A program made the position numbers and the translations under genes. From contig JAGOIB010000091.1 in NCBI GenBank assembly GCA_017995875.1, forward strand, positions 1-8,014: a stretch of DNA of 8,014 bases. The letters are read 5' to 3'. The stretch is from Saprospiraceae bacterium (lineage in GTDB: Bacteria > Bacteroidota > Bacteroidia > Chitinophagales > Saprospiraceae). This document shows positions 1-7,300 of this stretch, piece by piece. The notes beneath the pieces were generated by a model that was not told the origin of the DNA, searched no databases, and saw only the letters and a program-made list of their open reading frames with translations. Position 1 is the stretch's first letter. Each line of letters starts with the position of its first letter.

Positions 1-929
1 TCTTTAAACTGGTCATCCAGCACGCGGCACATGATGTCAATATTCAGCACTGACAAATCAGGCGAATAGAGAAATGATTTTTCAAGCACTCGCTGAACCT
101 CTGCCGTAATCGTACCAATGGAGGTATTGATGGGTGCAATGAAACGATCAGGATGATCCACTTTATTTTTATCCAGGAATATATACACAAACCGAAAGTA
201 ATGATGCCCATACTCGTCATCATGTTCAAGCAACTTGATCAATTCGCTTTCCCAATTTGGATCTGATTTTATTTTTGCCCATGCTGCTATCCGGTACCGA
301 TCATCTTCATACTGCGTATATTCTAAAAGGTCGCTGATGGATGATTGGCTGTCAATTGTACTTTTGATATCTGCTTCGACCTGGTTATTATCGATTTGCT
401 TCCTTGGAATGGTAATGCCAAATGTTGTAACTATTTTCGGAGTCATCATGATTAAAATACCGGTGATACAACCCACCCATAAAGGGATTTTATAGATCAT
501 CGGGGAAAGCGATTCACGCCATCCGGAATTTAATAAGATGGCATACGGTATCAACATCAGTAATGGTAACCAGAGGCCTCCAAAATAAACCGGCAAGGAA
601 ATTAAACGCCAGATACCTGTGGTTTGATCGTTTTGGTATTCTGTCGTGAGCATAGAACAAAAAACAACACCGGCTACCATGCCAAACCAAAGTATACCAA
701 TGACGATATTGCGGGAGGAGGCGGAAGTGGATATCCAGTTAAACCCACCCCTGGAGGCAATGGCAATGGTTAGAAATAAACTGAAGACAATATAGGCCGC
801 TATTAACCCAAACGCTATCATACTTGCGCCAACGAGCCGCTCCCCAGGTACATTCAGTTTCTGGATATTGAAGACGGACAACGCGATATAGGTAAGGAGG
901 GTGAGGCCAAAGAGTAGGTTTCCGAACAT
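1..929 (-). CDS. Polytopic membrane protein of unknown function, 3' end outside window
   Basis: This open frame has no stop down to the window edge, so only the N-terminal 309 residues are visible. The ATG at 929-927 is the only sensible start, because an in-frame TAG lies at 947-945 with no start codon between. About five hydrophobic segments are visible, near residues 1-20, 33-58, 75-93, 113-133 and 146-171. They are followed by a soluble part of at least 138 residues that is rich in charged residues and probably helical (for example DDRYRIAAWAKI at 209-220 and ESELIKLLEHDDEYGHH at 227-243). The soluble half has a loose HEAT/armadillo feel, but I cannot assign a family. A Bacteroidetes-type promoter lies 45-74 bases upstream, so it is probably the first gene of its transcript. 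No signal peptide cleavage site is evident. I am confident that it is coding; the function is unknown. Confidence 0.85.
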   Translation of the reverse strand, partial: MFGNLLFGLTLLTYIALSVFNIQKLNVPGERLVGASMIAFGLIAAYIVFSLFLTIAIASRGGFNWISTSASSRNIVIGILWFGMVAGVVFCSMLTTEYQNDQTTGIWRLISLPVYFGGLWLPLLMLIPYAILLNSGWRESLSPMIYKIPLWVGCITGILIMMTPKIVTTFGITIPRKQIDNNQVEADIKSTIDSQSSISDLLEYTQYEDDRYRIAAWAKIKSDPNWESELIKLLEHDDEYGHHYFRFVYIFLDKNKVDHPDRFIAPINTSIGTITAEVQRVLEKSFLYSPDLSVLNIDIMCRVLDDQFK

Positions 930-973
930 GGGATGATGGATTGTCTAATTGATTAGTTTATGAGATATGCAGG

Positions 974-1003
974 CAAATATAGTTAAGGAGGTAAGAGTTT
1001 CAA
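974..1003 (-). promoter_or_regulatory. Bacteroidetes-type promoter for the membrane protein gene at 929
   Basis: On the minus strand, TTG (1003-1001) is followed by a 19-nt spacer and TATATTTG (981-974). This matches the Bacteroidetes primary-sigma consensus of a -33 TTG and a -7 TAnnTTTG exactly, with standard spacing. Transcription would begin near 967, giving a leader of roughly 37 nt before the ATG at 929. This is a motif match only. Confidence 0.6.
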
Positions 1004-1146
1004 TGAGCGAAAATGCTATATGCCCTACTTGTGGTCATGTCAGCGTCCTAAAAGATACAATTTACCAATTCCCTGGATCTATGACATTTCCATTGTATTT
1101 CATTCGGTTAATGGTTAGAGAGAAATCTTTTACAGGCTCAATGTGA
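1003..1146 (+). CDS. Doubtful 47-residue microprotein with a CPTCGH zinc-knuckle motif
   Basis: A short plus-strand frame runs ATG 1003-1005 to TGA 1144-1146. An AAGGAGG Shine-Dalgarno match lies at 985-991, 11 nt before the ATG. The product starts MSENAICPTCGHVSVLK; Cys7 and Cys10 form a CPxCG knuckle typical of zinc ribbons. Only one Cys pair is present, so a complete four-ligand site would need His12 or a dimer. The rest (FPLYFIRLMVREK) is hydrophobic and basic and resembles nothing I recognise. It could be a small zinc-binding protein, the remnant of a longer gene, or chance. Against it: Bacteroidota rarely rely on strong SD sites, it is the only plus-strand candidate here, and its SD overlaps the spacer of the opposing promoter. 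Confidence 0.3.
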   Translation: MSENAICPTCGHVSVLKDTIYQFPGSMTFPLYFIRLMVREKSFTGSM

Positions 1147-1248
1147 ATCACACAATAGCAACCAGATTGGGTTATGAAAACCTCTTTACTCGACCATAGT
1201 ATTAGTGGAAATGTATGTTTTTAGTTCTTGATTCTAAACAGAACATTT

Positions 1249-1385
1249 CGCATAACGTTCCCAGGCTTTATGTCTGCAGCGGATTACAGAAGTCTTAACT
1301 TTCGGTTTTGCACTAACCTCAAAGATGCAAAACAAACTTTAAATTTAGCCCAAAATCCACTATAGTGTAAAACTTGTGTTAGCGG
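1249..1385. repeat. Possible interspersed palindromic element, about 137 bp
   Basis: The left edge is CGCATAAC (1249-1256) and the right edge GTTAGCGG (1378-1385). These are imperfect inverted copies of each other (CGC-A-TAAC against CGC-TAAC). Inside is a perfect 10-bp palindrome, CACTATAGTG (1358-1367), in an otherwise non-coding stretch. From memory of the phylum, noncoding elements of this size with CGCATAAC/GTTAGCG ends and an internal CACTATAGTG are scattered between Bacteroidota genes. Only one copy is present here, so repetition cannot be shown from this window. Confidence 0.4.
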
Positions 1386-1457
1386 TTCGTTCCTTATTAA
1401 ATAATTTATTTAGTAAACAAGTTTTATAACTCAAAAGTTTTCAAGATCATGCACTTT

Positions 1458-2048
1458 TTAACCATCAAGTTGATTGCTTACCATTTCAAATTTGTTGATG
1501 ATGGCGTTTAATTTTGCTGTTTGTTTCCTTATTTGCTTTGGCCTTAAATAGAACCAATTAAACAGAATCCAGGCGGACGTGATTCCATAAGTGACCATTC
1601 CCCAAATTGGTTCCATTCGGGAAGTATATTCATACATGTACAACCCAACTCCAATGGAAAGTAAAATAAAATATACATTTAACATGGTTTTTTCCATAAA
1701 CCGCTGCTTCTCTTTAATGGCCAATAAATCTTTTAAATAACTACTATTGCTTTGTGCGTTCATTTGGGTCTTAAAAAGATAATAACTTTTATTGTAAAAT
1801 AACAAAAATATAACCATCGCTAAAATGATTACAATAATTCCGATTTTTGTTGTTGGCCATTGCGGTTGATAATATATCCAGATTAAGGTTATAAATACGG
1901 AGATTGCGATTAGCAACATATTTGTAAATACTAACTTTCTCAAATTGTTTTGTTTCAATTTTTTAATCTCACCTACCAAATGTTCTGGATTTGGTGGAAT
2001 GGCTGTTTGTTTATTCCACAAGTCTTTGAAATCTATACTATCGCTCAT
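1458..2048 (-). CDS. Four-TM membrane protein, probable ECF sigma regulator (anti-sigma-like)
   Basis: The frame is open back to a TTG at 2057, but the first ATG is at 2048-2046, which I prefer; the product is then 196 residues. It has a roughly 38-residue charged cytosolic N-terminus (DFKDLWNKQ, then EIKKLKQNNLRKL), a TM pair near 39-60 and 69-86, a cytosolic-looking helix around 90-120, a second TM pair near 122-139 and 146-167, and a basic C-terminal helix. It overlaps the sigma gene by 11 nt, so the two are probably translationally coupled. In Bacteroidota, small polytopic proteins encoded directly after an ECF sigma gene commonly act as its membrane regulator. The sequence shows no recognisable zinc-binding anti-sigma motif, so an anti-sigma role is inferred from position and from the cytosolic N-terminal segment. 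It could instead be a plain membrane effector. Confidence 0.8.
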   Translation of the reverse strand: MSDSIDFKDLWNKQTAIPPNPEHLVGEIKKLKQNNLRKLVFTNMLLIAISVFITLIWIYYQPQWPTTKIGIIVIILAMVIFLLFYNKSYYLFKTQMNAQSNSSYLKDLLAIKEKQRFMEKTMLNVYFILLSIGVGLYMYEYTSRMEPIWGMVTYGITSAWILFNWFYLRPKQIRKQTAKLNAIINKFEMVSNQLDG

Positions 2049-2511
2049 AACCAGCAAATTTTTGCGTTAATTTTTCTTTTATTCTGTGAATCTTAACCCG
2101 GATATTGGCTTCTGAAAGCCCAACAATATTGGCTATTTCGGCTTGTTTAATGTCTTCTAGTTCAAGTGAAATAATAATACGCTCTATTTCGGGGAGTTCA
2201 GCTATACATTTGTATAAAAACTGGATTTTAGGTTCAATACTCGACTGCTTTTCTTCAGGCAAATGTATAGGCCAATCTGCCTTTGGAAACCGATTCTGTT
2301 TCTCCATTTGCCTCAGGCAATTATTGGAGGCAATTCTGAAAATCCAGGTTCCAATATTCGCTTCGGCTCTAAATTTAGGCAGTTCCTGCCAAACAATTAT
2401 AAATGTTTCCTGTGCTAAGTCTTGTGCAAGGTTATGATCGTTTACATAACCCATGCACAAGCGAAATACCTTTTGCCAATAGCTCTTGTATATTTCTTCA
2501 AAAACCTGCAT
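2038..2511 (-). CDS. ECF-family RNA polymerase sigma factor (sigma-70 family)
   Basis: This 157-residue protein has the two-domain ECF layout. Region 2 covers about residues 4-71, with the core-binding signature NLAQDLAQETFIIVW at 27-41 and the promoter-melting segment GTWIFRIASNNCLRQ at 54-68. Region 4 covers about 95-150, with a helix-turn-helix around 123-146 (QAEIANIVGLSEANIRVKIHR). There is no region 1 or 3, and it is slightly short for an ECF factor. It would direct RNA polymerase to a dedicated promoter set. Its ATG directly abuts the TAG of the upstream microprotein gene, and its 3' end overlaps the following membrane gene, so it is the third gene of a four-gene operon. An ECF-type promoter ahead of the operon suggests positive autoregulation. 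The family call is secure; the signal it responds to is unknown. Confidence 0.95.
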   Translation of the reverse strand: MQVFEEIYKSYWQKVFRLCMGYVNDHNLAQDLAQETFIIVWQELPKFRAEANIGTWIFRIASNNCLRQMEKQNRFPKADWPIHLPEEKQSSIEPKIQFLYKCIAELPEIERIIISLELEDIKQAEIANIVGLSEANIRVKIHRIKEKLTQKFAGYER

Positions 2512-2658
2512 CTATTGCTTTATTAATTTTAAGTTAGAAGCTAACGTAAATAATAAAATAAGAAAAATGCCAATTCCAATGTTTTTTGTCGCGATTCCAA
2601 CTGCGGCACCAATAATGATGCTTTGTCTGGTTGGAAAGAAATACGTTAATTTTTTCAT
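2512..2658 (-). CDS. 48-residue hydrophobic microprotein in the ECF operon
   Basis: This small frame lies in what would otherwise look like a gap between hydrolase and sigma factor. It begins with ATG at 2658-2656, five bases after the hydrolase TAA, and ends with TAG at 2514-2512, which directly abuts the sigma ATG. The product is MKKLTYFFPTRQ followed by a hydrophobic stretch over residues 13-41 (Gly17, Gly21, Gly28 and Gly30 give GxxxG-like spacing; Lys25-Asn26 break it into two halves), then a basic tail. It would be a one-pass membrane peptide or a short hairpin. The junctions on both sides, the AAGGA just before the ATG and the membrane-like composition support a real, translationally coupled gene. 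I do not recognise the family. It may modulate the sigma/membrane-protein pair, or serve mainly to couple translation. Confidence 0.7.
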   Translation of the reverse strand: MKKLTYFFPTRQSIIIGAAVGIATKNIGIGIFLILLFTLASNLKLIKQ

Positions 2659-2663
2659 TGTCC

Positions 2664-3503
2664 TTAATTTATAAATTTAGCTAATTGATTCATATACCAT
2701 TCTTTGTCATCAAACATTATAAAGTGTAACCCTTTGTTTGAATACTGTAAGTTGGCCTTTTTTAGGTTTTTATATTGTCCTTCTATGGCTGGTTTTATAG
2801 TTTTAAACGAGTCTTCTAACAAAATTAAAGCCGGACATTCTATACCTTTAATCTTTTCTCTCAAATCTGTATTCGTAAAATCACAGTACATTTCTGCGAA
2901 TGTTGTTCTATCAGATTTTACACTCCAGCTTATAACTACTTCTTGTTTTGACGTTTCAGCGACAAGTCTGGAAATAGAGCTTGTTTGCATCTGGTAAAAT
3001 TGTTCTTGTGTCAGTGCTGTCATTTGATTTACCAGCGGAGCACAATCTGGGTTTTCAGTAGATATGAAACCTGGATTCGAAAGTGCTTGTAAACAAGGAA
3101 GTGCATCTACGACAACAATTTTTTTAATGAGGTTTGGATAATCTGACGCCATGGCTAATGCTAAACTACCACCCATACTGTGCCCAACCAAAATTGGCTT
3201 TTCAATTTTGTTTTCTTTGATGTAATTGGCGATACCGGTCTCCCAATCTGTAAAAGTGGCATTTGGTTGTGGCTGTACACCTGCAAAACCAGCCATTGTC
3301 AGTGTGTAACAAGTATAATCTGTCTCATAATTTGATTTTGTCTCGTCCCATACTTCTCCGGAACTAGCAAAACCAGGTATAAAAATGATGGATTGCTGGC
3401 CTTTTCCGCTGATTTTAACTTCAAATGGATAGGACTTGTTTTGTGCAGAAACAATGGTACTTAAGAATGCAAATATTGCGATTAAGAAATTGATCTTTTT
3501 CAT
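2664..3503 (-). CDS. Exported alpha/beta-fold hydrolase
   Basis: This 279-residue protein has a clear Sec signal peptide (MKKINFLIAIFAFLSTIVSA, likely cleaved before Gln21), which places it in the periplasm. No lipobox is seen. The mature part has the alpha/beta hydrolase order: oxyanion-loop region FIPGFASSG (41-49), nucleophile elbow GHSMGG (107-112) with Ser109, a cap-like insertion about 137-215, the strand PALILLED (224-231) with Glu230 or Asp231 as probable acid, and His260 in KGLHFIMFD as the catalytic base. The triad therefore looks intact. Substrate cannot be read from sequence; esterase, lipase or acyl-hydrolase activity are all possible. It is the first gene of the operon with the microprotein, ECF sigma factor and four-TM protein, and an ECF-like promoter lies 23-51 bases upstream. 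This makes it a probable target or sensor partner of that sigma system. Confidence 0.92.
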   Translation of the reverse strand: MKKINFLIAIFAFLSTIVSAQNKSYPFEVKISGKGQQSIIFIPGFASSGEVWDETKSNYETDYTCYTLTMAGFAGVQPQPNATFTDWETGIANYIKENKIEKPILVGHSMGGSLALAMASDYPNLIKKIVVVDALPCLQALSNPGFISTENPDCAPLVNQMTALTQEQFYQMQTSSISRLVAETSKQEVVISWSVKSDRTTFAEMYCDFTNTDLREKIKGIECPALILLEDSFKTIKPAIEGQYKNLKKANLQYSNKGLHFIMFDDKEWYMNQLAKFIN

Positions 3504-3525
3504 TAAATTATTTTTTGTTTGTCAT

Positions 3526-3554
3526 TTAGATACACAGACACCTGAAATGTTACA
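3526..3554 (-). promoter_or_regulatory. ECF-type promoter of the hydrolase-sigma operon
   Basis: The minus strand reads TGTAAC (3554-3549), a 16-nt spacer, then TATCTAA (3532-3526). The AAC-centred -35 and the 16-nt spacing are typical of ECF sigma promoters. The -10 resembles the CGTC(TAA) type I associate with Bacteroidota ECF targets, with two differences. The start would fall near 3520, leaving a leader of about 17-20 nt before the ATG at 3503. No TAnnTTTG primary promoter was found in this gap. Autoregulation by the operon's own sigma factor is inferred. Confidence 0.5.
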
Positions 3555-3561
3555 AAAATTC

Positions 3562-3600
3562 AAAAAAATATTTTAAAGTACTAATATTCAACTCTTTAAA
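3562..3600 (-). terminator. Weak candidate terminator after the FMN reductase gene
   Basis: On the minus strand, TTTAAAG (3600-3594) can pair with CTTTAAA (3578-3572) across a 15-nt loop, and a run of seven T follows (3568-3562). The stem is almost all A-T and the loop is long, so it is weak. Its position, 14 bases after the reductase stop and before the next promoter, fits a boundary between two transcription units. Confidence 0.3.
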
Positions 3601-3613
3601 TAATTATAATATC

Positions 3614-4153
3614 TTAATATTTATGAACTAAAGCACTGAAATCATTTGCAAAATTGGTCAACCTGCCCAATGTACTTTTGTCAATAAGTTGTCCATGTTC
3701 GTTTATTTTACCTTTCACACCTTGAATAAGTAAGGTTGTTTCCATTGAAAATTTAGCCATAGCCGTCTTCATGATGAGTTGCAATTCTTCATGGGCTTTT
3801 TCCCCGCTTGCCGATGCAGTTATAAGTCCAGTTGGTTTATTTGAAAAAACAGTTGTAGCAATACACCATTCCATCACATTTTTTAAACCACTTGGAATAC
3901 TAAAAATATACTCAGGTGTGCAAATTAAAATACCATCTGCTTTTTCTATGTTGCTTCTAAGTTCTATAATTTGGTCTGGTGGATTGTTGGCAGACAATTC
4001 TGGATCAAAATGAGGAAGTGTTTTTAAATCGGGATATACTATAAAATGGAACTTGTCCTGCATCAATTTTGCAATACAGTCTACAAGTATTTGGTTAGCA
4101 GAATGAAGGCTAGCACTTCCAATTAGTACAAATATATTTTTGGTTTCTACCAT
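3614..4153 (-). CDS. NADPH-dependent FMN reductase-like flavoprotein
   Basis: This 179-residue cytosolic protein has the flavodoxin-like fold of the NADPH-dependent FMN reductase family (SsuE/ChrR/azoreductase type). Visible signatures are the FMN phosphate loop after the first strand, GSASLHSANQILV at 12-24 (the usual GSxRxxSxN with Arg replaced by Leu), the family hallmark TPEYIFSIPSGLKNVMEW at 79-96 (compare TPEYNGSIPGxLKNAID), and a third flavin loop TASASGEKAHEEL at 112-124. The length matches the family. It would reduce flavin, quinone, chromate or azo compounds using NAD(P)H; the real substrate is not predictable. It is a probable single-gene unit: 110 bases with a candidate terminator and an ECF-type promoter separate it from the hydrolase operon. 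No convincing promoter was found upstream. Confidence 0.9.
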   Translation of the reverse strand: MVETKNIFVLIGSASLHSANQILVDCIAKLMQDKFHFIVYPDLKTLPHFDPELSANNPPDQIIELRSNIEKADGILICTPEYIFSIPSGLKNVMEWCIATTVFSNKPTGLITASASGEKAHEELQLIMKTAMAKFSMETTLLIQGVKGKINEHGQLIDKSTLGRLTNFANDFSALVHKY

Positions 4154-4379
4154 TTTTTAGATATCGTATCATTTTACTTTTGAATTCTGGTGCAATGATC
4201 CTACCTTGTTAATACCTGCAACTGCTTCGGTGATATACACAGTAATTATTCTTATTCAAGATAGATTGTTGCACTTTTGCCCGTGTGAAGGGAATGACGA
4301 ATGATGCCATCACCACAATGCCAATCGAAGTTTATTGAATAACCCCGATTTTCAAATCGTGAAAAGAAGGTGTGGTGTT
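4154..4379. other. Intergenic region between protease and FMN reductase genes
   Basis: No supported gene lies in these 226 bases. A small dyad, CGATT-TTCA-AATCG (4346-4359), lies just after the protease stop. It has only a 5-bp stem and no T-run downstream on the transcribed strand, so it is not a convincing terminator. No TAnnTTTG or ECF-type promoter is recognisable ahead of the reductase. Confidence 0.6.
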
Positions 4380-7300
4380 TCAATTTTTTGGTCTCAACAC
4401 TCTTACCGGATCCGCAGGTTGCGGAAGAAGCTTTACTTCCTGCGTCTTCAATAAATCAAGTGCAACCTCAACCGCTTTCTCCAACTGTGGATCATGGCCT
4501 TGAATAACTGATTTTGCATCTTGTTCGACCCATACATCAGGCGTTACGCCTTTGTTCTCGACATCCCACTCACCGGCCACATTATAAAATCCACCACGTG
4601 GTGCAGTGATATAACCACCATCTATGAGTCCCGGCACATCCCAAATGCCCACGAGTCCTCCCCATGTTTTCGTCCCCACCAAAGGGCCAATGCTTCGCTC
4701 CTTAAACATATACGGCAACATATCACCACCTGATCCTGCCATCTCATCGATGATCATGACCTTCGGTCCAAAAATTCCGGCATTGGGTGCAGTAAATGGC
4801 TGTCTCGTACCAATAGGATTGTTAAAATAGCCCAGGAGATCACGCGAAAGTAAATCAACAATGTAATCTGCAATGGAACCGCCATGATTAAATCGCTCAT
4901 CAATGACAGCGCCCTTTTTATCCTTTTGCGCAAAATAATATCTATTGAAATTGGAATAGCCTCCTCCACCTGTATCCGGTAACCAGACATAGGCCAGCTT
5001 TCCATTCGATAGCGTATCCACTTTTCGCCTGTTGCCTTCTACCCAATCTTGTTGCCGCAACTCAGATTCACTTCCGACAGGAACTACGGTTACTTCTTTT
5101 GCATCCTTGAACGAAGGAACAGTATTGATGGTGATAACCGTTTGCTTTCCGGCTGTATGATCAAAATAGGAATAGAAATTAATCGCTGTGTCCAGCGGAA
5201 TGCCATTGACCGCCATGATGTAATCACCTGTGTTGACATTGATTCCGGGCCATTTTAACGGTGCTTGTACGTTGGCATTCCAACTTTCTCCCCTGTAGAT
5301 TTTCTTTATTCTATAATGGCCATTCTCTACACTGATATCAGCACCAAGCAAGCCAATAGGTACCGTTTTAACCTCCGGGTAATCTCCACCCCATACAAAA
5401 GAGTGACAGATAGATGTTTCACCACCGAAAATATCAAGTATATAATTAAAATCCCCCCGATGTTTACAATCGTCAATCCATGCAGAATACGTTTTGTAAG
5501 CCCAGTCCATATCCAGCCCATGCACATTGTCTACATAAAAATAATCACGCTCAAATCTCCATGCTTCTCTAAACATCTGCTTCCACTCAAGGATGGGATC
5601 AATTTTTATTTCAACACCTGCTATACTCAAACTCTCCTCTGCAAGGTCAGGTTTCTCTGTCACCTTAGAAATCACCAATTGATTGGCAACAGTGCTATAG
5701 AGATACTTTTCTCCTGCAGCGGCTATTTGAAATCCGCTGATGCCATCCACTACCTTTTCTGTCTTTCGTTTCTCCAACGTAAAGCGATGTAACGTCAGTC
5801 CTTCTTCATTTTGCACTTGCTCGGTAAAAAGAATAACTCCTTCTTTGGCAGCCTCCAATTGATTGTACACTTTTGCGGGAATGGGCAATGCCAGTATCCG
5901 GTCCTGCAAGCCATCAAAATCTATTTTCACCGTTACCACTTTTGTACTATCTGCTTTTGGTGCCTCCTCTTTCTTCTTTGATGGTTTAGAGGTGACAGGC
6001 GATGGTACCGTATCTTTTTTGATAACCTCATCATCGCTTTCAGGTGCAAGCGGAGAAGCAGTATCATTTGAAAGGACAGCTACATAAATGGAACTCGTGA
6101 CAGGATGATCAAACGAAGACATATCGAGCCATCCCACATTCATACCATAATCTATACTCGCCATAAAGTAGATGTATTTACCACTTTTATCCCATGCCGG
6201 CATTTTGCAATTGGACATACCATCTGTCAGTTGAAAAGACTTCTTCTGCTCCAGGGAATAAATGAATATGGCCGAGTACTCATTCGTCATTCGCTTAGTA
6301 TACGCCAGCCATTTTGAATCGGGAGCCCATTCTCCATATATGACATGTTCGGGATGAGCAAATCCTTCATTAGCTACTTCAGTAAACTTACCGGTGGCGA
6401 TCTCAACAATCCACAAGGTTCTGTTTTCATTATAAAAACTCAGGTATTTTGAATCCGGTGACCATGTCGGCTTGTAATAAAATGTTGGGTTAGCTATGGC
6501 TATCTTCTTTTGTTCCTTACCATATTGATCAGCAATGACCAACTGATATTCACCTCCTTCATCGGAGAACCAACTTATGCTCTTACCATCAGGAGACCAG
6601 GCCACCGCTCTATCCGCTATGCCTTGACTATTGGTGATATTTCGTACATCGCCTTTCTTAGCAGGTATCGTAAAAACATCGCCTCTTGCACCCATGGCTA
6701 CCCGCATGCCATTGGGCGAGATAGCATATGACTGAATATATTTTTCAATGGATGTCCAGTGCGGTCGAATCCATGGAAAATCACCCTCTACATGAATGGA
6801 AAGTTTTATGGGTTGAGTTGCTCCTGGAGTAAACGTATACAAGTAGCCACCGTTTTCAAAAATCAAACGGTTCATATCTCCCTCCAGGTTTTTGCAATCA
6901 AACTCCTTAAAGAAAGTCAGTTGCTCTACTTTTTTTGTCTGAACCTGATACGACCAGATATTCATACCCAAATCACGATCTGACAGGAAGTAGATGTGAT
7001 CGTTGATCCATACGGGATCAATATCTCTGCTGTTTTCCCATGGAAGTTTCTGCACCGCATACGATTGCAAATCGAAAATGCGGAGTGGTGTGTTTTGTCC
7101 GCCTCTGTAATTTCTAAACTCGTTCTCCCATGGAACCACTTCTTCATAGACAAACTGTTTTCCATCAGGAGAAAATTTACCATTACCTGCTCTTGGCAAA
7201 ATGAATGGTGATGGGTTGCCCCCTTTTGCTGGTATCTTCCACAATTGATCGGGATCCGGATAGGGTGTTCGAGTGCGGCCCGAAGCAAAAATAACCTCGG

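Larger units (their letters stand above)
930..1457. other. 528-base intergenic region
   Basis: No confident gene lies here. It separates the 3' end of the sigma/regulator operon from the start of the next minus-strand gene. It holds the promoter at 974-1003, the doubtful zinc-knuckle microORF at 1003-1146, and a palindrome-bounded element at 1249-1385. AT-rich dyads immediately after the operon (around 1398-1416 and 1428-1445) could contribute to transcript ending, but none forms a convincing intrinsic terminator with a GC stem and U-tract. Confidence 0.7.

Noticed and set aside
235..495. An 86-codon plus-strand frame.
   Set aside because: It is antisense to the continuous 309-codon minus-strand membrane-protein frame, which has a consistent start and promoter.
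1084..1214. 9-bp inverted repeat ACATTTCCA / TGGAAATGT flanking 113 bases, as if bounding a small mobile element.
   Set aside because: A 9-bp match is expected by chance in a region of this size. The flanks do not extend the match and no target duplication is seen.
4157..4163. A second TATCTAA, like the ECF -10 of the operon, just upstream of the FMN reductase.
   Set aside because: It lies only a few bases from the ATG, and no TGTAAC-like -35 occurs 15-17 nt upstream.
4254..4379. Open reading of 42 codons in the same frame directly after the protease TGA, ending in TAA, resembling a readthrough extension or a gene split by a stop.
   Set aside because: The protease already ends in the way its family does, and 42 stop-free codons have a better than 10% chance of arising at random. 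No start codon or domain is evident.
5265..5792. A 175-codon open frame on the plus strand opposite the protease.
   Set aside because: It is an antisense shadow of the protease gene, whose domains are continuous in this region; the antisense product has no recognisable features.
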